Assembly (NCBI RefSeq): GCF_900111275.1
Contig: NZ_FOGR01000002.1
Span: forward strand, 124,001 to 188,000
Source of the DNA: Rhizobium sp. NFR03
GTDB lineage: Bacteria; Pseudomonadota; Alphaproteobacteria; Rhizobiales; Rhizobiaceae
DNA: 64,000 nt
Direction: 5' to 3'
The notes below the pieces were generated by a model that worked only from the letters and a program-made list of their open reading frames with translations, had not been told where the DNA came from and made no database searches. Below, piece by piece: positions 38,683 through 48,117 of the stretch (the first letter of the stretch is position 1; each line of letters opens with the position of its first letter). The position numbers and the translations under genes were made by a program.

Positions 38683-39645
38683 ATGCCCCCTGTTAAAGCG
38701 CCCATCGTCATCGACCTGAAGTTCAACGCCGGGGAGGTGCAGGCAGCCCTTGGCGATGCCTTTCCGGGCCGCGAGGTCATCAACCGTGCCGATCCCGTCC
38801 ATGCCGGGCGCGATCTGTCGCAGGCCCGCTACGCCGTCGTCTGGAAGTCGCAGCCCGACCTTTTCGAGCGCGCGCCGAACCTTGAGGCCGTGTTTTCAGG
38901 CGGTGCCGGCGTCGATCACGTGCTGACGCTGCCGGGACTGCCGGATGTGCCGCTGATACGCTTCGTCGATCCGACGCTGACCACGCGCATGAGCGAGTGG
39001 GTGGTGCTGCAATGCCTGCTGCATCTGCGCCAGCATATCGCCTACGAAGCCCAGGCCCGACAGGGCGTCTGGGCGGAGCTTTCCCAGCCGGAGGCACGGG
39101 AACTGACCGTCGGCGTCATGGGCCTTGGCATTCTCGGACAGGATGCGGCGCGCAAACTCAAGATGATGGGCTTCACCGTCATCGGCTGGTCGCGCCGGCG
39201 CAAGACGATCGAGGGGATCGACACCTATGACGAGAGCGGCCTCGACGCCTTTCTCGAACGCACCGACTTCCTGGTCGGCCTGCTGCCGCTGACAGCCGAG
39301 ACGCGCGGGCTTTTCAGCACGGCGCTTTTTGCGAAGCTGAGCCGCAGGGGCCCGTTCGGTGCGCCCGTTCTCATCAATGCCGGGCGCGGGGGCAGCCAGG
39401 TGGAGGCCGATATCGTCGCGGCTGTCCGCTCCGGCGTGCTGCATGGCGCCTCGCTCGATGTCTTTTCCACCGAGCCGCTGGAGGCCGATAGCCCGCTATG
39501 GACGCTGCCGAACGTCATCGTGACGCCGCATGCGGCAGCGGCGTCGGATGTCCGCGCGCTCTTCCGCCATGTGGAAACGCAGATCAGACGGCATGAAGAC
39601 GGTCTGCCCTTCGAGCATCCGGTCGATCGCACAGCCGGCTATTGA
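38683..39645 (+). CDS. GhrA-like glyoxylate/hydroxypyruvate reductase
   Basis: A 320-residue D-2-hydroxyacid dehydrogenase closest in pattern to E. coli GhrA. A nucleotide-binding motif VGVMGLGILGQDAARKL is near residue 145. The catalytic Arg sits in INAGRGGSQVEADI, the Glu in DVFSTEPL, and the His in VTPHAAAASD. WKSQPDLFERAPNLE and SGGAGVDHV at the N-terminus are characteristic. It begins 33 bases after yejF on the same strand, so it may be co-transcribed with the importer, but there is no obvious functional link. Confidence 0.9.
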   Translation: MPPVKAPIVIDLKFNAGEVQAALGDAFPGREVINRADPVHAGRDLSQARYAVVWKSQPDLFERAPNLEAVFSGGAGVDHVLTLPGLPDVPLIRFVDPTLTTRMSEWVVLQCLLHLRQHIAYEAQARQGVWAELSQPEARELTVGVMGLGILGQDAARKLKMMGFTVIGWSRRRKTIEGIDTYDESGLDAFLERTDFLVGLLPLTAETRGLFSTALFAKLSRRGPFGAPVLINAGRGGSQVEADIVAAVRSGVLHGASLDVFSTEPLEADSPLWTLPNVIVTPHAAAASDVRALFRHVETQIRRHEDGLPFEHPVDRTAGY

Positions 39646-39734
39646 TCTCGGGCTATGATGCTTTGCATCATCCGGCTTCCGGCTGATGGCCTGCTTGTGG
39701 CGTTGTCCTTGTATTGAGCGACACTACCCCCTGT

Positions 39735-39842
39735 CGTCATGCTCGGCCTTGTGCCGAGCATCTGCTGGCCTGCCCGCGATCTGGCGAACCATCGTATTTG
39801 CGGAGACGACAGTAGATCCTCGGCACAAGGCCGAGGATGACG
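39735..39842. repeat. RIME-like palindromic repeat, copy 4
   Basis: CGTCATGCTCGGCCTTGTGC at the left and an inverted arm ending GCCGAGGATGACG at the right, around a variable centre. It lies between the convergent GhrA-like and NlpC/P60 genes. Confidence 0.8.
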
Positions 39843-39898
39843 GAGGAGAGAGCGAACGGTTGCTTTACAAAAACCGCATCGACCAACCGGCGACCGTA

Positions 39899-40765
39899 TT
39901 ACCGGCTTTCCACGGGACGACGGAAGGCGGTGGGCTGCTCATAGAGCCAGCCGATCCGCTCGATGGCCTCGTTTAGCCCTTCGCGCGCCACCGTCATCGT
40001 GTTCCCATTGGCGTGGATGAGAGTGTCGCTATCTTCCATGATGGCGACATGCCCTTTCCAGAAGACGAGGTCGCCACGACGCAGTTCCTCGCGGGTGATT
40101 TCGGAGCCGAGGGATGCGGCCTGCATGTCGGTGTCGCGGGGTGCGGCGACGCCGGTCATCATCAGCGAGAGTTGCACGAGGCCCGAGCAATCGATGCCGA
40201 AGCCGGAGCGGCCGCCCCAGAGATACGGCGTCTCGATGAAGCGCGCCGCGATGGACACATAGTCGCCCTGCAACGCCTCGCCGACCGGCGCGCAATGACC
40301 GGCGACGACGGCCTGTCCGTTTTCCAGCAGGAAATAGCGCGTGCCCCGCGTGCTGCGCTCGTCGATGGCGGTGATGCGGCTGCCCATCGAGAGCGCCTGT
40401 ACCGTCGGAAAGCGAAGGTCCGGCCCGGAATAGACGAAGGTGCGTGGCGTGGTGATGATGTGCGTGAGGCTCTTCTGGATACTGACGACGGCGAAATCCG
40501 GGACATAGCCGACATAGCTGTCCGCATCCGCCTTGACCCAGGCCCAGCCGTGCGAGGTGTCAAGCACGCGCACGGTCTCGCCGATCAGCAGCTCGGTATC
40601 CGTGCCGCAGCCGAGGTCCGGTTCTGCCCGAAGCGGCATCACCGGCACGCAGCAGACGGCGGAAGAGCCTGCGGTATAGGAAAGAGCGTCCACATGGCCG
40701 CGCAGGCTCTCTTCCGCGAGATCCGGGCGAAAGGCATGAAGCCTGCGGTCGAAGGAATGGGTCAT
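39899..40765 (-). CDS. NlpC/P60 family cell-wall hydrolase
   Basis: A 288-residue cysteine peptidase expected to cut stem peptides of peptidoglycan. Bacterial SH3-like regions come first (LIGETVRVLDTSHGWAWV near residue 60 and a second repeat). The NlpC/P60 catalytic domain has Cys in GIDCSGLVQ near 192, His in WKGHVAIM near 238 and the third polar residue in HANGN. No signal peptide is evident, as is common for this rhizobial type. The start is the ATG at 40765 or a GTG three codons earlier. Confidence 0.9.
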   Translation of the reverse strand: MTHSFDRRLHAFRPDLAEESLRGHVDALSYTAGSSAVCCVPVMPLRAEPDLGCGTDTELLIGETVRVLDTSHGWAWVKADADSYVGYVPDFAVVSIQKSLTHIITTPRTFVYSGPDLRFPTVQALSMGSRITAIDERSTRGTRYFLLENGQAVVAGHCAPVGEALQGDYVSIAARFIETPYLWGGRSGFGIDCSGLVQLSLMMTGVAAPRDTDMQAASLGSEITREELRRGDLVFWKGHVAIMEDSDTLIHANGNTMTVAREGLNEAIERIGWLYEQPTAFRRPVESR

Positions 40766-40811
40766 CACGCTCACATATAAGGAGTTCGGGAAGGAGGGTC
40801 AGGAAAAATGA

Positions 40812-41162
40812 TCAGAGCGACAGTCTACGTCCGCGATCAATGATCAGATCGCCAAGCTTTTCAAGATAGAGCGCGCCGGTGACGGTGCGTTTGATGACGA
40901 CGTTGCGCCGGTCGCGTTCGTCGCGCACCCGCTCCACCAGCCCCCGCTCGCCCATCGTGTCCAGCGCCCGCGTGATGACAGGCTTGGTCACGCCCAGCGT
41001 CGCGGCAAGGCCGCGCACGGTATGCGGCGGCGGCACGAGGTAGATGTGCAGCAGAATGGCCATCTGGCGCAGCGTCAGGTCGCCGGTCTCGATGCGCACC
41101 TGATCGAGCGAGACCGTGTGCCAGAGCGTCAGCGCCTGCGTTGCGGACAGTTCGACCGGCAT
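40812..41162 (-). CDS. MarR-family transcription regulator
   Basis: A 116-residue winged-helix regulator. Helices precede TLRQMAILLHIYL, the recognition region is TVRGLAATLGVTKPVITRALDTMGERG (near residues 48-74), and the wing is VRDERDRRNVVIKRT, in which the Asp-Arg-Arg pattern is typical of MarR. It is slightly short for the family (usually about 140), lacking part of the C-terminal dimer helix. It probably represses a nearby or distant gene; the target is unknown. It is 46 bases upstream of the NlpC/P60 gene on the same strand. Confidence 0.85.
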   Translation of the reverse strand: MPVELSATQALTLWHTVSLDQVRIETGDLTLRQMAILLHIYLVPPPHTVRGLAATLGVTKPVITRALDTMGERGLVERVRDERDRRNVVIKRTVTGALYLEKLGDLIIDRGRRLSL

Positions 41163-41269
41163 GATCCCTCCGGGTCTCGGATAACAGGATCCAAGTTGTC
41201 CCGGAAAATCGTTACGGAAGCGTTTTCACCGGCGGCAAGGAGCGAATCCGAACGTCCACGACGCGCACT

Positions 41270-42838
41270 TTAGAAAAGACTGCCCTGCTGTGTCGTCTCC
41301 GTGCCGCCGCGCTTGCGCGCCTTCGGCGTCGTCCCCTCGGTGGTGATGGCGCCGACCGAGGCATCGGCAAATTGCAGGGATACGCTCTGGCCGGCGGAAA
41401 GGGCGGCTGCGGCCTTGACCGGCGCGCCGTCCGCATCCCGCACGATCGCGTAACCGCGGGCGAGCACGTTCTGGTAGGAGAGCGATTGCAGCACCCGATC
41501 CTGCGCCGTAACGGCGCTGCGGGCGCGGCGCAGGTCGGCGATAACGGCGGCGTCCGCGCGGCTCGACAGGCCGGTCAGCCGGTCGGCGGAGCGATGGATC
41601 TGCGAGAGCAGCCGCACCGGCAGGCCGCGCAGTGCCGCATCCGCCGAGGTCACGCGGGTACCGGCGCGCGCGATCAGCCGCTCGACATTGCGTTCCGCCC
41701 GCACCATGCGCTCGAGAAGCCGCTGGCGCCGGTCGTTGATCCGGGCGGTGAGGACATCCGGGCGCAGATGCGCGCCGACGCGCTCGAAGCTGCGCCGCTT
41801 GTCGGCCGTGTTGCTGACGAGCCCGCGAACGAGCCCGGAGGCCGCCTCGTCGAAGCGGCGGCGCGGCAGAGCGAGCACCTGATCGAGCGAGGGCAGCGCG
41901 CGCGCGAGTGCCCGCAGCGACTGCCGGCGATTGTCCATATGCCGCCCCGCCGCGCCGCGCAGGCGGGCACTCAGCGCAGACAGCGTGGCTTCGAGATCGG
42001 CCCGCACCGGCACCGCCATTTCCGCGGCACCCGTCGGTGTGGGCGCGCGCCGGTCGGCCGCGTGGTCGATCAGCGTCCAGTCCGTTTCGTGTCCGACAGC
42101 CGAGATCAGCGGGATATCGGAGGCGGCGGCAGCGCGCACCACGGCCTCGTCGTTGAAGCCCCAGAGGTCTTCGAGGCTGCCGCCGCCGCGCGCGACGATC
42201 AGCACATCCGGCCGGGCAATCGGTCCGCCCGGCTCCAGCGCATTGAAGCCGCGAATGGCGGCCGCCACCTCGTCGCCCGAACCTTCGCCCTGAACCTTGA
42301 CCGGCCAGACGACGACATGCACGGGAAAACGATCGGCGATGCGGTGGAGGATATCGCGGATGACGGCGCCGGTCGGCGAGGTCACCACGCCGATGACGCG
42401 CGGCATGAACGGCAGGAGCTGCTTGCGGCTCTCCTCGAACAGCCCTTCGGCGGCGAGCTTGCGCCGGCGCTCCTCCAGAAGCGCCATCAGGGCGCCGGCA
42501 CCCGCCGGCTCCAGCGTCTCGATCATGATCTGGTATTTGGACGAGCCGGGGAAGGTGGTGATCTTGCCGACCGCGATCACCTCCATGCCCTCTTCGGGCC
42601 TGAAGCGCAGCTTGCCCATCGTGCCCTTCCAGACGACGGCGTCGATGCGGGCGCGTTCGTCCTTCAGCCCGAAATAGGCATGGCCCGAGGAATGCGGACC
42701 GCGATAGCCGCAGATTTCGCCGCGCACGCGCACCTGATCGAAGGCCTGCTCCATGGTCCGCTTGATCGAGCCGGACAGCTCGGAAACGGAATATTCCCAC
42801 AGGTTTGACGGCGAATCGGCATCGAAGGAAAAGCTCAT
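41270..42838 (-). CDS. xseA: Exodeoxyribonuclease VII large subunit
   Basis: The catalytic subunit of an exonuclease that degrades single-stranded DNA to short oligonucleotides in repair. The 522 residues show an N-terminal OB fold ([23 protein letters not shown], in part) and the conserved core [15 protein letters not shown] near residue 140. [14 protein letters not shown] is near 225, [19 protein letters not shown] near 258 in part, and a long coiled coil follows. The ATG at 42838 gives the typical N-terminus. The small subunit gene xseB is not in the window. Confidence 0.96.
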   Translation of the reverse strand: MSFSFDADSPSNLWEYSVSELSGSIKRTMEQAFDQVRVRGEICGYRGPHSSGHAYFGLKDERARIDAVVWKGTMGKLRFRPEEGMEVIAVGKITTFPGSSKYQIMIETLEPAGAGALMALLEERRRKLAAEGLFEESRKQLLPFMPRVIGVVTSPTGAVIRDILHRIADRFPVHVVVWPVKVQGEGSGDEVAAAIRGFNALEPGGPIARPDVLIVARGGGSLEDLWGFNDEAVVRAAAASDIPLISAVGHETDWTLIDHAADRRAPTPTGAAEMAVPVRADLEATLSALSARLRGAAGRHMDNRRQSLRALARALPSLDQVLALPRRRFDEAASGLVRGLVSNTADKRRSFERVGAHLRPDVLTARINDRRQRLLERMVRAERNVERLIARAGTRVTSADAALRGLPVRLLSQIHRSADRLTGLSSRADAAVIADLRRARSAVTAQDRVLQSLSYQNVLARGYAIVRDADGAPVKAAAALSAGQSVSLQFADASVGAITTEGTTPKARKRGGTETTQQGSLF

Positions 42839-42982
42839 GCCGCCATTCTGACGCGCGCTGCCATGGATGACCAGATGCGGTGTTCCAGTCGGCAATGTCG
42901 TCTTCGTTTTTCCCCGTCTTCTCGTTCCAGGTCATCCTGTTCGAGGACGACCAGCACAAACCCAGAAAAGGACGACAGAATC

Positions 42983-43246
42983 ATGACCGACCGCTTCGCT
43001 CACACGGCAGGCTCACTCTCAAGCCCGGCCACGCATGCCTTCGCCATCACGCCTGCAGACGGAGACGACCTGCCGGAGACCACACGGGCGATCTATGTCG
43101 GTGCGGGCGGCGCGATCGCGCTTCGCATGCAGTCGGGCGCCTTTGTCACGATGGCAGGCGTGCCGCAGGGCACGCTGCTGCCCTTGCGCGCCGACCGCAT
43201 CCTTGCCACCGGCACGACGGCATCCGGTCTCGTCGGGCTCGTATGA
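42983..43246 (+). CDS. Spike base protein, RCAP_Rcc01079 family
   Basis: An 87-residue protein matching the small phage/gene-transfer-agent spike base family. It has ATHAFAITPADGDDLPETT, then RAIYVGAGGAIALRMQSGA, VTMAGVPQGTLLPLRADRI and an ending of ATGTTASGLVGLV. In a gene transfer agent or tailed phage such a protein forms part of the tail-tip spike. Here it stands alone with no other tail, capsid or lysis gene nearby. It may be a remnant or have another use. It is divergent from xseA and convergent with the oxidoreductase at 43460. Confidence 0.8.
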   Translation: MTDRFAHTAGSLSSPATHAFAITPADGDDLPETTRAIYVGAGGAIALRMQSGAFVTMAGVPQGTLLPLRADRILATGTTASGLVGLV

Positions 43247-43261
43247 GGCTTTTGTTTTGCC

Positions 43262-43332
43262 GCACTGTCCGGCGCCGAAGCAATCCCGCTTCGGCTGGAA
43301 TTGCTCCGGGACTCAGACGGGTTCCGGCAGTG
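43262..43332. repeat. Structured palindromic segment
   Basis: An 8-base perfect stem GCCGAAGC/GCTTCGGC (43274-43281 with 43288-43295) lies inside an outer pairing CACTG-T-CCGG / CCGG-CAGTG (about 43263-43272 with 43324-43332). The segment GCTGGAATTGCTCCGG resembles a second dispersed repeat of rhizobial intergenic DNA, from memory. There is no T run, so it is not a classical terminator. Confidence 0.4.
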
Positions 43333-43366
43333 ACGGCTTGATGACGAAGGGCACAACGCTGTCTTC

Positions 43367-43451
43367 CGTCATGCTCGGGCTTGTCCCGAGCATCTGCACG
43401 CAGTGATTTCCTTGACGGCCGCAGATCCTCGGCACAAGGCCGAGGATGACG
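43367..43451. repeat. RIME-like palindromic repeat, copy 5
   Basis: The shortest copy: left arm CGTCATGCTCGGGCTTGTCC and right arm ending GCCGAGGATGACG, with a centre of about 20 bases. It lies between the convergent spike-base and oxidoreductase genes. Confidence 0.8.
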
Positions 43452-43459
43452 GTTCACGG

Positions 43460-44446
43460 TCAGACGGCTTCCCAGCCGTCCTTCTCGCTGGCGCGGTAAA
43501 TCGCGTCGATGAAGGCCTGGTTGGCGCGCGAGTTTTCGAGCGTCACCACGGCATCCTCGCCGCCGGTGGCCGCGCGCGAAAATGCTTCGGCCTGAAGCTT
43601 GTACTGGCGCGTATCCTGAAAGCGGAAGAGCTGCGACTGGCTGTGGTTCTGGTTGGTCAGAGCCACTTCCTGGCGGCCGTAGCGCTCGGCATTGAAGGGC
43701 GAGGTCACTTCAATCACGCCCTCGTCACCGTGGAACACCATGGCCTGGCGTGCCGCAAGCTGGGTAGAGATGTAGAAGGACAACTCGAATGTGCCGAAGT
43801 CGGCCCGGACGCTCGAATAGATATCGGTGCCGAAGGTCAGATCGCGCTCCGTCGTCGCCTGCACCCGCTGCGGCTCGATGCCGGTCGAGAAACGGGTGGC
43901 CATGGTCGGGTAGACGCCGATGTCGGGAAGACCGCCGCCGCCGAGCGCGGGAATATTGCGCATGTTGGCCGGGTCGCGATTGAAATAGGTAAATGCGCCC
44001 TGCACATGCCGGAGACGGCCGATAGCGCCCTCGGACAGCAAAGCCCGCACCTTGTGCCAGACGGGGCTGTAGGTGATCATATAGGCTTCCGAGATCAGCA
44101 CACCGGTGCGGTCGCGCGCCTCGATCAGCCGGTCGATCTCCTGCGCTTTCAGGGCGATCGGCTTTTCGCAAAGCACATGCTTGCCGGCTTCGGCAGCCCG
44201 GATCGACCACTCCACATGCTGGGCGGTGGGCAGGGGAATATAGACCGCATCGATCACGTCGGAAGCGAGCATATCCTCGTAGCTCGCAAAGGCGTGCGGC
44301 ACGGAAAACCGGTCGGCCATGGCGCGGGCGCGGGCGCCGTCGCGGCTGGCAATGGCGGTGACGACGCAGTTTTCTGCGTCCTGAATGGCGGGGACAACCG
44401 CGTCGCGACCGATCTTGGCGGTCGACAGAATTCCGAACCTCAACAT
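43460..44446 (-). CDS. Gfo/Idh/MocA family oxidoreductase
   Basis: A 328-residue NAD(P)-dependent dehydrogenase, likely acting on a sugar or inositol-type substrate. The N-terminal Rossmann domain starts [14 protein letters not shown]. The family motif [18 protein letters not shown] carries the catalytic Lys near residue 93. The C-terminal alpha/beta domain has [11 protein letters not shown] with the conserved Asp near 168. The start at 44446 follows GGGAGAAG; the longer frame to 44587 is not supported. Divergent from the aldo/keto reductase over 228 bases. Confidence 0.9.
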   Translation of the reverse strand: MLRFGILSTAKIGRDAVVPAIQDAENCVVTAIASRDGARARAMADRFSVPHAFASYEDMLASDVIDAVYIPLPTAQHVEWSIRAAEAGKHVLCEKPIALKAQEIDRLIEARDRTGVLISEAYMITYSPVWHKVRALLSEGAIGRLRHVQGAFTYFNRDPANMRNIPALGGGGLPDIGVYPTMATRFSTGIEPQRVQATTERDLTFGTDIYSSVRADFGTFELSFYISTQLAARQAMVFHGDEGVIEVTSPFNAERYGRQEVALTNQNHSQSQLFRFQDTRQYKLQAEAFSRAATGGEDAVVTLENSRANQAFIDAIYRASEKDGWEAV

Positions 44447-44674
44447 GACATGCTTCTCCCTGATTTTGCGCGGGACTATGTCATGAGAGGCGGGCACTGT
44501 CTGTCTCGCCACGTCCGCATCGTCGGGCTTCCCCATGTTTTTGGTTTCGCTTTTGGATGGTCCGCCGTACCTTTTGCCGCCGTCCACCTGTCAGGCGGCG
44601 GTCAGTGTCCCTATGTCGAGGGTCAGGGCTGCGGCCCGAACCCTCGTGATCCGAGAGCAAACCGGAGAGTTTTC

Positions 44675-45625
44675 ATGGAAAAGAGACAGCTTGGCCGCAC
44701 AGGTCTGGCCATCGCGCCGCTGGTGTTCGGAGGCAATGTCTTCGGCTGGACGGCGGACGAGACGACGTCCTTCCGACTGCTCGATGCCTTCTTCGATGCA
44801 GGCTTCACCGCCATCGACACGGCAGACGTCTATTCCGCTTGGGTGCCAGGCAATCAGGGCGGCGAGTCCGAGACGATCATCGGCAAATGGCTGCGCCAGA
44901 CGAAGCGCCCGCGCGACGAAATCGTCATCATCACCAAGGTCGGTTCCGACATGGGAGAGGCGCGCAAGGGCCTTTCGGAGACGTGGATCCGCAAAGCCGT
45001 GGACGACTCGCTGCTGCGCCTGAACACCGATCACATCGATCTCTATCTCTCGCACTGGCCGGATGCCGAGACGCCTTACGAGGAAACGCTGGGCGCATAC
45101 GACGCGCTCGTGAAACAGGGCAAGATCCGCGCCATCGGTGCATCCAACCTCGATGCGGCCCAGCTGCGCCAGTCGCTCGACGTCGCCACGCAAAACAACC
45201 TGCCGCGCTACGACGTGCTTCAGCCGGAATACAATCTCTACGACCGCTCGAGCTTCGACGGTGCGCTCCGCAATCTCTGCATCGCGGAGGAGATCGGCGT
45301 CATCACCTATTTCAGCCTCGCCTCCGGCTTCCTCTCGGGCAAGTACCGCTCGCACAAGGACCTCGAAGGCAAGGCGCGCGGCAAGGGTGTCGAAAAGTAT
45401 CTCGATGGCCGCGGCATGCGCATTCTCGGCGCGCTGGACGAGATCGCGGCGGAGAAGCAGGCGACGCCGGCGGAAATCGCGCTGGCCTGGATCATGGCAC
45501 GCCGCGGGGTGACGGCGCCGATTGCGAGCGCCACGAGCCTCGAACAGCTGCAGAGCCTGACGCGATCTGCCGATATCGATCTCTCCGAGGAGGATTGCCA
45601 GCGGCTCAACGAAGCGAGCGAATAG
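44675..45625 (+). CDS. Aldo/keto reductase
   Basis: A 316-residue NADPH-dependent reductase of the YghZ/YdhF-like TIM-barrel type. The catalytic tetrad is seen as Asp and Tyr in DTADVYSAW near residue 49, Lys in IITKVGSD near 88, and His in YLSHWPDAETPYEETL near 127. The C-terminal cofactor region has PIASATSLEQLQSL. Substrate unknown. GGAGAG precedes the ATG. The divergent Gfo/Idh/MocA gene suggests a shared carbohydrate or aldehyde role, but this is only context. Confidence 0.92.
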   Translation: MEKRQLGRTGLAIAPLVFGGNVFGWTADETTSFRLLDAFFDAGFTAIDTADVYSAWVPGNQGGESETIIGKWLRQTKRPRDEIVIITKVGSDMGEARKGLSETWIRKAVDDSLLRLNTDHIDLYLSHWPDAETPYEETLGAYDALVKQGKIRAIGASNLDAAQLRQSLDVATQNNLPRYDVLQPEYNLYDRSSFDGALRNLCIAEEIGVITYFSLASGFLSGKYRSHKDLEGKARGKGVEKYLDGRGMRILGALDEIAAEKQATPAEIALAWIMARRGVTAPIASATSLEQLQSLTRSADIDLSEEDCQRLNEASE

Positions 45626-45688
45626 TTGACGTGCGGGCATGCCTGTCTAAGCTGATGCTTTCGGCGCGCTTCGGATGAGGAAAACGCA

Positions 45689-46588
45689 ATGGCGAAAGAG
45701 ATCTTCGTTTCCTACGGTATCGATGTGGATGCGGTGGCTGGCTGGCTCGGGTCCTATGGCGGCGAGGACAGCCCCTGCGACATCTCGCGTGGCGTCTTTG
45801 CGGGCAAGGTGGGGAGCGTCCGTCTTCTGAAGATGTTCGAGAAATGGGGCATCAAGACCACCTGGTTCATTCCCGGCCATTCCATCGAGACCTTCTGGGA
45901 CGAGATGAAGGCGGTGGCCGATGCGGGTCACGAGATCGGCATGCATGGCTACAGCCATGAAAACCCGATCGCCATGACGCCGGAGCAGGAAGAGGCAATC
46001 TTCGACAAATGCGTCGATCTGATCACGCAGCTCTCCGGCAAGCCGCCGCGCGGCTATGTCGCGCCGTGGTGGGAGTTCGGTTCCAAGACCAACGCTCTCC
46101 TGAAGGAGAAAGGCATTCTCTACGACCACTCCCTGATGCACAACGATCACTTCCCCTATTACGTCACCGTGGGCGACGAATGGACGAAGATCGACTATTC
46201 GCAGCACCCCTCCACCTGGATGAAGCCCTATGTGGCGGGGCCGGAGACGGACCTGATCGAGATCCCGGCTTCGTGGAATCTCGACGATCTCCCGCCGATG
46301 ATGTTCATCAAGGCAGCGCCCAACAGCCACGGCTTCGTCAGCCCGCGCGATCTGGAACAGCAATGGCTCGACCAGTTCGAATGGGTCTACGAGAACTACG
46401 ACTACGCCGTCTTCCCGATCACCATCCACCCCGACGTCTCGGGCCGGCCGCATGTGCTGAAAATGCACGAGCGCCTGTTCGAGACGCTGAAAGGCTATGA
46501 CGGCGTGAGGTTCGTGACGATGGAGGAGATCGCGCAGGATTTCGCCACGCGCTTCCCACGTTCCGGAACGGAGCGGCCGCAGCCCTGA
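45689..46588 (+). CDS. Polysaccharide deacetylase-family amidohydrolase
   Basis: A 299-residue NodB-fold protein of the subgroup that includes peptidoglycan deacetylase HpPgdA and the PuuE-type allantoinases. [13 protein letters not shown] near residue 9 holds the first Asp motif, [13 protein letters not shown] near 91 gives the metal-binding His pair, and [11 protein letters not shown] near 125 follows. [12 protein letters not shown] near 250 carries the late His. There is no signal peptide, so it is probably cytoplasmic and may act on a small amide rather than on a polymer. It starts a three-gene unit with the 98-residue gene and the CobW-type GTPase. Confidence 0.85.
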   Translation: MAKEIFVSYGIDVDAVAGWLGSYGGEDSPCDISRGVFAGKVGSVRLLKMFEKWGIKTTWFIPGHSIETFWDEMKAVADAGHEIGMHGYSHENPIAMTPEQEEAIFDKCVDLITQLSGKPPRGYVAPWWEFGSKTNALLKEKGILYDHSLMHNDHFPYYVTVGDEWTKIDYSQHPSTWMKPYVAGPETDLIEIPASWNLDDLPPMMFIKAAPNSHGFVSPRDLEQQWLDQFEWVYENYDYAVFPITIHPDVSGRPHVLKMHERLFETLKGYDGVRFVTMEEIAQDFATRFPRSGTERPQP

Positions 46589-46589
46589 C

Positions 46590-46886
46590 ATGTGCGGCCT
46601 CTGCGGTGCCTTCGCGAATGCCGACCACTGGAGCCAGGGCGGCGACGTGGCGCTCGTTATGCCCGCTGCCGAGCGCATGCGGCAGGCGGCTGCCGCCAAC
46701 TGGGTGCTGAGCGCCCGTGGCCTGAAGCTGTCGGTCTGGGCCGACCGTTTCGTGCTGCGGGGGCCGACGGGCAAGAGCGTCGTGGTCGATCACCTCGGCG
46801 CCCTGTGGCCGGCGGCAGACAGTCTCGGCGGCCACGTCGATCCGCTTGACCCTGTCTTGATGGCGCGGCTGGAGGACGCGCAATGA
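46590..46886 (+). CDS. Small protein with MCGLCG N-terminus
   Basis: A 98-residue protein starting MCGLCGAFANADHW. The opening resembles the N-terminal Cys of class II glutamine amidotransferases (MCGI-x-G), where Cys2 is the nucleophile. At 98 residues it is far too short for such a domain, and the remaining sequence (AERMRQAAAANWVLSARGLKLSVWAD) does not match one. The two cysteines could bind metal. It starts two bases after the deacetylase stop and overlaps the CobW gene by 4 bases (ATGA at 46883), so all three are made together. Confidence 0.75.
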   Translation: MCGLCGAFANADHWSQGGDVALVMPAAERMRQAAAANWVLSARGLKLSVWADRFVLRGPTGKSVVVDHLGALWPAADSLGGHVDPLDPVLMARLEDAQ

Positions 46887-47920
46887 CGCGCGACCTGATC
46901 ACCGCCAATGTGCTGACCGGTTTTCTGGGTGCCGGCAAGACGACGCTGCTCAACCGGCTGCTATCAGGGCCGGACCTCGGCGACACCGCCGTCATCATCA
47001 ACGAGTTCGGCGATATAGGCCTCGACCATCTTCTGGTGGAAAAGGTCGATGGCGATATCGTGCTGCTGAAGAGCGGCTGCGTCTGCTGCACGGTTCGTGG
47101 CGATCTGAAGGACGCCGTGCTTTCGCTGTTCGAGCGCCGTGCGCGCGGCGACATCCCGCCCTTCCGGCGGCTGGTCATCGAAACGACGGGGCTTGCCGAT
47201 CCCGCGCCGATCATCGCGACGCTCGCCGCCGATATCATGCTCAAATATCATTTCGCCATCGGCAATGTCGTCACGGTCCTCGACGTGCCGAACGGCCTGC
47301 ACAATCTCCAGACCTTCGAGGAGGCCGCCCGTCAGGTGGCGCTGGCCGACCGCATCGTTCTCACGAAGACCGATCTTGCGACGGCTGATGCCTGCGCGGC
47401 GCTGCGCGCGGCCGTGGAGGCGATCAACCCCGCTGCCATTGTCACCTCAGGTGACGAAAGCGGCGCGGCTGCCCGACTGCTGACGCAGGATATTCACGAT
47501 CTTGGCTCCCGACCTGCGGAGGCGCGGCGATGGGTAACCTCCGCACGGCATGGCGACCACCGGCACACGAGCCCGGACCGCAACCGGCACGGCGAGATCC
47601 GTGCTGTGTCGCTGACGATGGATCGCCCCATCGCCTGGGCCCGCTTCTCGCTCTGGCTGTCACTGCTGGTGCACCGGCATGGCACGCGCATTCTGCGGCT
47701 GAAGGGCATCCTCGATGTGGAGGGTGCGGCGTCCCCCGTCGTGGTGCACGGCGTCCAGCATCTCATTCATCCGCCCTTTCACCTGGGCGACTGGCCCTGC
47801 GAAAGAGCGAGCCTGCTTGTCGTCATCACCGACGGCGATCTTGGCGATCTCCAGCGTTCCTTTAGCGCATTCATGGGCATGCGGGCCGAAGCGCATGTCG
47901 GGATCACGACGAGCTTGTAG
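46883..47920 (+). CDS. CobW/COG0523-family metallochaperone GTPase
   Basis: A 345-residue G3E-family GTPase. Walker A GFLGAGKTTLLNRLL is near residue 14 and the metal motif C-x-C-C appears in KSGCVCCTVRGDL near 65-69. Walker B is ETTGLADPAP near 97, and the base-recognition motif is TKTD near 160. A His-rich stretch (RHGDHRH...RNRH near 225-235) precedes the CobW_C domain. The family delivers zinc, cobalt or iron to client enzymes. The coupled deacetylase, itself a metalloenzyme, is the obvious candidate client. Confidence 0.9.
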   Translation: MTRDLITANVLTGFLGAGKTTLLNRLLSGPDLGDTAVIINEFGDIGLDHLLVEKVDGDIVLLKSGCVCCTVRGDLKDAVLSLFERRARGDIPPFRRLVIETTGLADPAPIIATLAADIMLKYHFAIGNVVTVLDVPNGLHNLQTFEEAARQVALADRIVLTKTDLATADACAALRAAVEAINPAAIVTSGDESGAAARLLTQDIHDLGSRPAEARRWVTSARHGDHRHTSPDRNRHGEIRAVSLTMDRPIAWARFSLWLSLLVHRHGTRILRLKGILDVEGAASPVVVHGVQHLIHPPFHLGDWPCERASLLVVITDGDLGDLQRSFSAFMGMRAEAHVGITTSL

Positions 47921-47952
47921 TTCGGCTTTCGGTTGATGGATGGCAAGGTCAT

Positions 47953-48084
47953 CGTTCGCCCTCTCCTTCGTCATGCTCGGGCTTGTCCCGAGCATGACGA
48001 AGGAGAGGGCGAACGTCTCAAGGAACATGATCCTTCAGATCGCGGACAAGGTAGCAGATGCCCGGCACAAGGCCGAGCATGACG
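47953..48084. repeat. RIME-like palindromic repeat, copy 6, with 29-bp perfect inverted repeat
   Basis: Positions 47953-47981 and 47987-48015 are perfect inverted copies of 29 bases around a 5-base loop. The standard left arm CGTCATGCTCGGGCTTGTCC is embedded in it. A second right arm, ending GCCGAGCATGACGG, follows near 48061-48084. The element appears to be two nested copies. It lies between the convergent CobW-type and pheT genes and could act as a bidirectional terminator hairpin. Confidence 0.8.
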
Positions 48085-48117
48085 GCGGGAGTTGGCGCCA
48101 GCGCTGTGGCACCGTGC

